This document shows positions 5,149 through 8,724 of a stretch of DNA of 8,724 bases, piece by piece. The notes below the pieces were generated by a model. It saw only the letters and a program-made list of their open reading frames with translations, did no database searches and was not told the origin of the DNA. How positions within the stretch are numbered: position 1 is the stretch's first letter; each line of letters begins with the position of its first letter. Position numbers and translations under genes: made by a program. This stretch comes from Bacillota bacterium (GTDB lineage Bacteria > Bacillota > Clostridia > Christensenellales > Aristaeellaceae): assembly GCA_023392395.1 (NCBI GenBank), contig JAEVZE010000448.1:1-8724 (forward strand). The letters are read 5' to 3'.

Positions 5149-6294
5149 TTACTCCCCGAACACCTGGCGTGCCTTCTCCATCTTTTGGATGACCGGCACC
5201 TCAAAGGGGCAGTTGGCCTCGCAACTGCCGCAGGCGATGCACTCGCCCGCGTGGTGGGAAAGCGCCAGGTAGTGCTCGCGCACCGTGGCGTTCTGGTCAC
5301 CCAGTTCGGCCAGGTCCAGATATTTGTTGACCTGCGCCACATCGATCGAGGCGGGGCAGGGCAGGCAGTGGTTGCAGTACATGCACTGGCCGGCGGGGGA
5401 GAAGCGCATTCCATGCAGCGCCTTGGCGTAGTCGCGCTCGCGCTCCGGCGTGTCTTCGTAGGCGACGGCTTCGCGCACTTCTTCGGGCGTCTTACAGCCC
5501 ACCAGCACGCTGGCCACCGCGGGGCGGGTCAGCGCGTAGTGGATGCACTGCGGCGCGGTCAGCGCATCACCAAAGGGCGAACGGCGCGCGTCCAGAAGCG
5601 CGCCCGCACCCAGCGACTTCATCACCGTGATGCCCACGCCCCGCGCCTCGCAAGCTCGGTAGAGCTTCACGCGCTCCGGCCTTGTCTCAAAGGCGGACAG
5701 GCCCTCGTAGGCGGCCTTGGACATCAGCCCGTCCACGTCCGTCTCCGGCGGCATCGCGTCGTAGGCTGGGTTGATGGAGAACATCAACACGTCGATCGCG
5801 CCGGTCTCGATCATCTTGAGCGCCGTCACCGGGTCGTGGGAGCTCATGCCCACGGTCCGAATGACACCCTTTTTCTTCAGATTGACCGCATAGTCCAGCA
5901 TGCCGCTTTCCAGCACCAGGTCCATGTCCGCCTGCGTGTCTACGAAGTGCAGCATGTCGATGTCCATATAATCGGTGCCCAGGTAGTTCAGAAGGTCCAG
6001 GAAGAAGCGCTCGTACTGCTCGGGCTTGCGCACACGGCAGTACTGGCCGTCCACCCAGCCCGCGCCGATGTGGCCCTGAATCATCATGCGCTCGCGGCGG
6101 CCCTTGAGCGCCTGCCCGAGATCCATGCGCACCTGCGGCTGTGACATAAACACGTCCATGATGTTGATGCCCTGCGAAAATGCCTCGTCCAGTACCGACT
6201 GGATCAGGGGCAGCGGCTTGTCCTGCAGGTGCTCGCATCCGAGGCCCACTTCGCTGACCACGAGGCCCGACGCGCCCAGGGGTTTGTAGATCAC
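5149..6294 (-). CDS. Aldo/keto reductase-like protein with C-terminal two-[4Fe-4S] ferredoxin domain
   Basis: A protein of 381 residues starting at GTG 6294, chosen because GGGAGGG sits seven bases upstream and the product then begins IYKPLGASGLVVSEVGLG, as these proteins do; the longer frame to 6354 overlaps kbl. Residues 1-290 form the aldo/keto reductase barrel. Residues 304-313 (C-x2-C-x2-C-x2-CP) and 352-362 (C-x2-C-x2-C-x3-CP) supply ligands for two iron-sulfur clusters, as in COG1453-type oxidoreductases. Of the catalytic tetrad, Asp47 (NIMD47VF) and His116 (MLH116F) are present, but the Tyr position holds Gln52 and the Lys position His75. It is the last gene of tdh-kbl-AKR, 23 bases after the kbl stop. 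It probably transfers electrons between the clusters and a carbonyl or other substrate in the cytosol; the substrate is unknown. A link to aminoacetone or methylglyoxal is only inferred from the neighbours. Confidence 0.88.
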   Translation of the reverse strand: MIYKPLGASGLVVSEVGLGCEHLQDKPLPLIQSVLDEAFSQGINIMDVFMSQPQVRMDLGQALKGRRERMMIQGHIGAGWVDGQYCRVRKPEQYERFFLDLLNYLGTDYMDIDMLHFVDTQADMDLVLESGMLDYAVNLKKKGVIRTVGMSSHDPVTALKMIETGAIDVLMFSINPAYDAMPPETDVDGLMSKAAYEGLSAFETRPERVKLYRACEARGVGITVMKSLGAGALLDARRSPFGDALTAPQCIHYALTRPAVASVLVGCKTPEEVREAVAYEDTPERERDYAKALHGMRFSPAGQCMYCNHCLPCPASIDVAQVNKYLDLAELGDQNATVREHYLALSHHAGECIACGSCEANCPFEVPVIQKMEKARQVFGE

Positions 6295-6301
6295 TGGCTT
6301 T

Positions 6302-6308
6302 CCCTCCC
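6302..6308 (-). promoter_or_regulatory. Ribosome binding site that fixes a GTG start for the Fe-S reductase
   Basis: On the minus strand GGGAGGG lies seven bases before GTG 6294, in the short gap after the kbl stop. It outweighs the in-frame ATG at 6354, which lies inside kbl and would add 20 residues not typical of the family. Confidence 0.8.
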
Positions 6309-6317
6309 GTATGTTTG

Positions 6318-7499
6318 TTACAGCTTCATCTCCCGCTTGACCTCTTGGAAGCATTGGAGCGCGAATTCCAGATCCTCGCGGGTGTGGGCTGCGCTGACTT
6401 GGGTGCGGATGCGCGCCCTGCCCTGGGGTACCACCGGGTAGCTGAACGCCACCACGTACACGCCTTTATCCAGCATGCGGGCCGCAAACTCGGCGGCGAC
6501 GCGGGCGTCGTAGAGCATCACCGGCACGATGGGGTGGGTGCTCTCCGGCACGTCAAACCCCTGCGCCTTCAGCTGTGAGCGGAACCAGGCGGTGTTTTCC
6601 ATCAGGCGCGTCCTCGCCTCGCCGCCGCCCTCCAGTAGGTCCAGTACCTTCAATGTCGCCGCGCATACTGCGGGCGCCAAAGTGTTCGAGAACAGGTAGG
6701 GCCGCGACTTCTGGCGCAGCAGGTTCACGATCTCCTTCGAGGCCGCGGTGTAGCCGCCCGACGCGCCGCCCAGAGCCTTGCCGAAGGTGCCGGTCAGGAT
6801 GTCCACCCGGCCCATCACGCCCGCGTACTCCGGCGTGCCCTTGCCGTTTGCCCCCATGAAGCCCACCGCGTGGCTGTCGTCCACCATCACCAGCGCGTCG
6901 TACTTTTCCGCCAGGCCGCAGATGCCCGACAGATTCGCCACAAAGCCGTCCATCGAGAACACGCCGTCGGTGGCGATGAGGCGGATGCGGGCGGAGGCGG
7001 CTTCCTTGAGCTTCTCCTCAAGATCCGCCATGTCGTTGTTCTTGTAGCGCAGGCGCTGCGCTTTGCATAAGCGCACGCCGTCGATGATCGAGGCATGGTT
7101 CAGCTCATCCGAAATGATGGCGTCCTCCGAGCCCAGCAGCGCCTCGAACAGCCCGCCGTTGGCGTCGAAGCAGGAGGAATAGAGGATCGCGTCCTCCATG
7201 CCCAGAAACTTGGAGATCCTGTCTTCAAGATCCTTATGCAGCGCCTGCGTGCCGCAGATGAACCGGACGGAGGACAAGCCAAAGCCCCAGCGGTCATAGC
7301 TGGCCTTCGCCGCCGAAATGATCTCCGAATTGTCCGCAAGGCCCAGATAGTTGTTGGCGCACATGTTGAGAAGGCCCTGCGCCTTGGTCGTATCGATCCT
7401 GGCGCGCTGCGGCGTGGTGATAACGCGCTCGCCCTTCAGCGTGCCCGCGGCCTCGATGTCATTCAAAGTTTTCTGGAAGTACCCGAACGCGGATTTCAT
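6318..7499 (-). CDS. kbl: Glycine C-acetyltransferase (2-amino-3-ketobutyrate CoA ligase)
   Basis: A protein of 393 residues (E. coli Kbl has 398), of the PLP-dependent alpha-oxoamine synthase family. Seen: NMCANNYLGLA at 45-55, SVRFICGTQALHKDLE at 77-92, LYSSCFDANGGLFEALLG at 106-123, the PLP-stacking His135 in LNHASIIDGVRL, Asp207/Asp208 and His210 in VDDSHAVGF, the Schiff-base Lys241 in TGTFGK241ALGGASGG, and RPYLFSNTLAP. The match to E. coli Kbl is close along the whole length. It cleaves 2-amino-3-ketobutyrate with CoA into glycine and acetyl-CoA. Its ATG follows the tdh stop after three bases, and its ribosome binding site (GGGAGGAA) lies within the last codons of tdh, so translation is probably coupled and the unstable intermediate can be passed directly between the two enzymes, as known for this pair. 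Confidence 0.97.
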   Translation of the reverse strand: MKSAFGYFQKTLNDIEAAGTLKGERVITTPQRARIDTTKAQGLLNMCANNYLGLADNSEIISAAKASYDRWGFGLSSVRFICGTQALHKDLEDRISKFLGMEDAILYSSCFDANGGLFEALLGSEDAIISDELNHASIIDGVRLCKAQRLRYKNNDMADLEEKLKEAASARIRLIATDGVFSMDGFVANLSGICGLAEKYDALVMVDDSHAVGFMGANGKGTPEYAGVMGRVDILTGTFGKALGGASGGYTAASKEIVNLLRQKSRPYLFSNTLAPAVCAATLKVLDLLEGGGEARTRLMENTAWFRSQLKAQGFDVPESTHPIVPVMLYDARVAAEFAARMLDKGVYVVAFSYPVVPQGRARIRTQVSAAHTREDLEFALQCFQEVKREMKL

Positions 7500-7502
7500 G
7501 CC

Positions 7503-8540
7503 TCATTCCTCCCAGCTCAGGATCACCTTGCCGCTCTTCCCGGTGTTCATCGCGGCAAAGCCCTGCTCAAAGTCGGTGTAGTGGAAGCGGTGGGTGATCA
7601 GCGGCGTGAGGTCCAGCCCGCTCTCCACCATCGCGGCCATCTTGTACCAGGTTTCGTACATCTTGCGGCCGTAGATGCCCTGCAGCGTCAGGCCCTTGAA
7701 GATCACCTGGTTCCAGTCGATCTGCGCGTCCCGTGCAAAGATGCCAAGGAGCGCCACCTTGCCGCCGTTTCGCATGTGGTCCAGCAGCTGGTGCAGCGCC
7801 TGGTCGCTTCCGCTCATCTCCAGCGCCACATCGAAGCCCTCCACCATGTGGTGGGAGCGCATGACCTCGCCCAGGTCGTTTTCCGCCACGTTGATGGCGA
7901 AGAGGCCCAGCTTTCGGGCCAGGTCCAGCCGGTACTCGTTGACGTCGGTGATGATCACCTGCCGCGCGCCGTTCTTTTTGCAGATGGCGGCCGCCATGAT
8001 GCCGATGGGCCCCGCGCCGGTCACCAGCACATCCTCGCCTACCACGTCGAACTCCAGCGCGGTGTGGGTGGCGTTGCCGTAGGCGTCAAAGAAGGCCACC
8101 ACGTCCTCTGGAAGCCCTTCGTCCAACGGCACCACGTTCTTGGCCGGAAGGCACAAGAACTGCGCGAACGCGCCGTCCCGGTTGACGCCTACGCCCTTTG
8201 TGTACTTGCACCACTGCGCGTTGCCGCCCCGGCAGTTTCGGCAGTGGCCGCAGGTGATGTGGCCCTCGCCGCTGACCCGCTGGCCGATTTTCAAACCCTC
8301 GACGCCTTCGCCGAGTTCCTCGATCACGCCCACGTATTCGTGGCCGATGGTCAGCGGCGGGACGATGTTCTTCTGACTCCACTCGTCCCAGTTGTAGATA
8401 TGCAGGTCGGTGCCGCAGATGGCGGTCTTGCGGATGCGAATCAGCACCTCGCCATAGCCGACCTTGGGGATGGGCACCTTTGTGAGTTCCAACCCTTTGC
8501 CTGGACGCGCCTTGACCAGCGCGAACATCTCACCGTTCAT
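7503..8540 (-). CDS. tdh: L-threonine 3-dehydrogenase, zinc-dependent
   Basis: A protein of 345 residues (E. coli Tdh has 341), medium-chain dehydrogenase family. Seen: catalytic zinc ligands Cys42 (AIC42GTDLHIY) and His67-Glu68 (GHEYVG), His94 (GEGH94ITCG, equivalent to the E. coli specificity residue His90), the structural zinc cysteines 97, 100, 103 and 111, the Rossmann motif GAGPIG at 175-180, and Asp199 at the end of the second strand, favouring NAD+. It oxidises L-threonine to 2-amino-3-ketobutyrate in the cytosol. It is the first gene of tdh-kbl-AKR. ATG 8540 is preceded by AAGGAGGG at eight bases and by an extended -10 promoter. Gene order and close spacing support threonine catabolism or glycine formation. 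The identification is very secure. Confidence 0.97.
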   Translation of the reverse strand: MNGEMFALVKARPGKGLELTKVPIPKVGYGEVLIRIRKTAICGTDLHIYNWDEWSQKNIVPPLTIGHEYVGVIEELGEGVEGLKIGQRVSGEGHITCGHCRNCRGGNAQWCKYTKGVGVNRDGAFAQFLCLPAKNVVPLDEGLPEDVVAFFDAYGNATHTALEFDVVGEDVLVTGAGPIGIMAAAICKKNGARQVIITDVNEYRLDLARKLGLFAINVAENDLGEVMRSHHMVEGFDVALEMSGSDQALHQLLDHMRNGGKVALLGIFARDAQIDWNQVIFKGLTLQGIYGRKMYETWYKMAAMVESGLDLTPLITHRFHYTDFEQGFAAMNTGKSGKVILSWEE

Positions 8541-8579
8541 GCGTGTAACCCTCCTTGTTTACCAGCAGAACCATCCCAA

Positions 8580-8608
8580 AGTATAGCACGCAAAGCCCAT
8601 CGCGTCCA
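8580..8608 (-). promoter_or_regulatory. Sigma-A promoter (extended -10) of the tdh-kbl-AKR operon
   Basis: On the minus strand TATACT (8580-8585) is preceded by TGC, giving an extended -10 (TGnTATACT); a weak -35 TGGACG (8603-8608) lies 17 bases upstream. The start would be near 8573, leaving a leader of about 33 bases. No leader peptide or riboswitch fits in that length. Confidence 0.6.
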
Positions 8609-8629
8609 CCGCAAAGTACGCCTTGAGAA

Positions 8630-8658
8630 TTGACATTCGTATGTTCCGGCAGTAAGAT
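8630..8658 (+). promoter_or_regulatory. Sigma-A promoter of the DUF1848 gene
   Basis: A perfect TTGACA (8630-8635), a 17-base spacer and TAAGAT (8653-8658). The predicted start near 8665 leaves a leader of about 19 bases ahead of ATG 8684. It is divergent from the tdh operon promoter, with only 21 bases between the two -35 boxes. Confidence 0.75.
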
Positions 8659-8683
8659 GGGGCGTGACGGGGGAGGGGTAAGC

Positions 8684-8724
8684 ATGATCATCAGCGCCAG
8701 CCGCAGAACCGACATTCCGGCGCA
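8684..8724 (+). CDS. DUF1848-family protein, N-terminal fragment only
   Basis: ATG 8684 follows GGGGAGGGG (8670-8678) by five bases, and the frame runs open to the right edge. The 13 visible residues, MIISASRRTDIPA, match the characteristic beginning of DUF1848 proteins (IISASRRTDIPAFY in recalled members), a family of unknown function common in Bacillota. The good promoter upstream supports a real gene. Too short to see any domain; the assignment rests on the N-terminal motif alone. Confidence 0.75.
   Translation, partial: MIISASRRTDIPA

Noticed and set aside
5026..6144. Plus-strand open frame of 372 codons
   Set aside because: It starts inside the terminator hairpin and runs antisense to the Fe-S reductase; no ribosome binding site and no family resemblance.
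7095..8633. Plus-strand open frame of 512 codons
   Set aside because: It lies antisense to kbl and tdh, both securely identified. Long antisense frames are expected in GC-rich genes, and its translation is rich in His, Arg, Val and Ala with no recognisable motif.

Overview
The window reads as chromosomal DNA from a GC-rich, endospore-forming member of the Bacillota (Clostridia-like). The reasons are a Spo0A response regulator, a YhcN/YlaJ-type sporulation lipoprotein, strong GGGAGG-type ribosome binding sites before nearly every gene, and a nucleoside kinase of the type fused to a threonyl-tRNA-synthetase-like N-terminus that is common in Clostridia. The genus cannot be told from the sequence alone. 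Coding density is high and there is no sign of mobile elements, CRISPR, tRNA or rRNA.

Layout. (1) 1-532, +: the 3' part of a short-chain dehydrogenase that most resembles the EF-P 5-aminopentanone reductase (YmfI) group. It converges, with one base between stop codons, on (2) spo0A (534-1250, -). (3) An AT-rich intergenic island (1251-1441) carries a good sigma-A promoter for spo0A and separates it from a divergent pair: a uridine kinase-like nucleoside kinase (1442-3091) whose stop overlaps by one base the start of mtnA (3091-4131). (4) A 256-base gap holds a probable terminator, several small inverted repeats and a candidate forespore (sigma-G/F) promoter ahead of the lipoprotein gene (4388-4948). 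(5) A 16-bp perfect hairpin at 5024-5062 sits between convergent genes and looks like a bidirectional terminator. (6) A minus-strand operon tdh-kbl-AKR (8540 to 5149) encodes threonine 3-dehydrogenase, glycine C-acetyltransferase and an iron-sulfur aldo/keto reductase-like protein. (7) A divergent sigma-A promoter drives a gene entering the window's right edge whose first 13 residues match the start of the DUF1848 family.

How the genes work together. Tdh and Kbl turn L-threonine plus CoA into glycine and acetyl-CoA through 2-amino-3-ketobutyrate. The third gene may act on a by-product of that unstable intermediate, but its active site lacks two of the four usual aldo/keto reductase residues, so its chemistry is open. 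The kinase-mtnA pair suggests nucleoside or ribose-phosphate salvage coupled to methylthioribose isomerisation. Spo0A and the lipoprotein tie the region to sporulation. No clearly undescribed multi-gene system is visible. The points most worth checking are the Asp-to-Asn change in the Spo0A acidic pair, the altered tetrad of the Fe-S reductase in a threonine operon, and the forespore promoter candidate.
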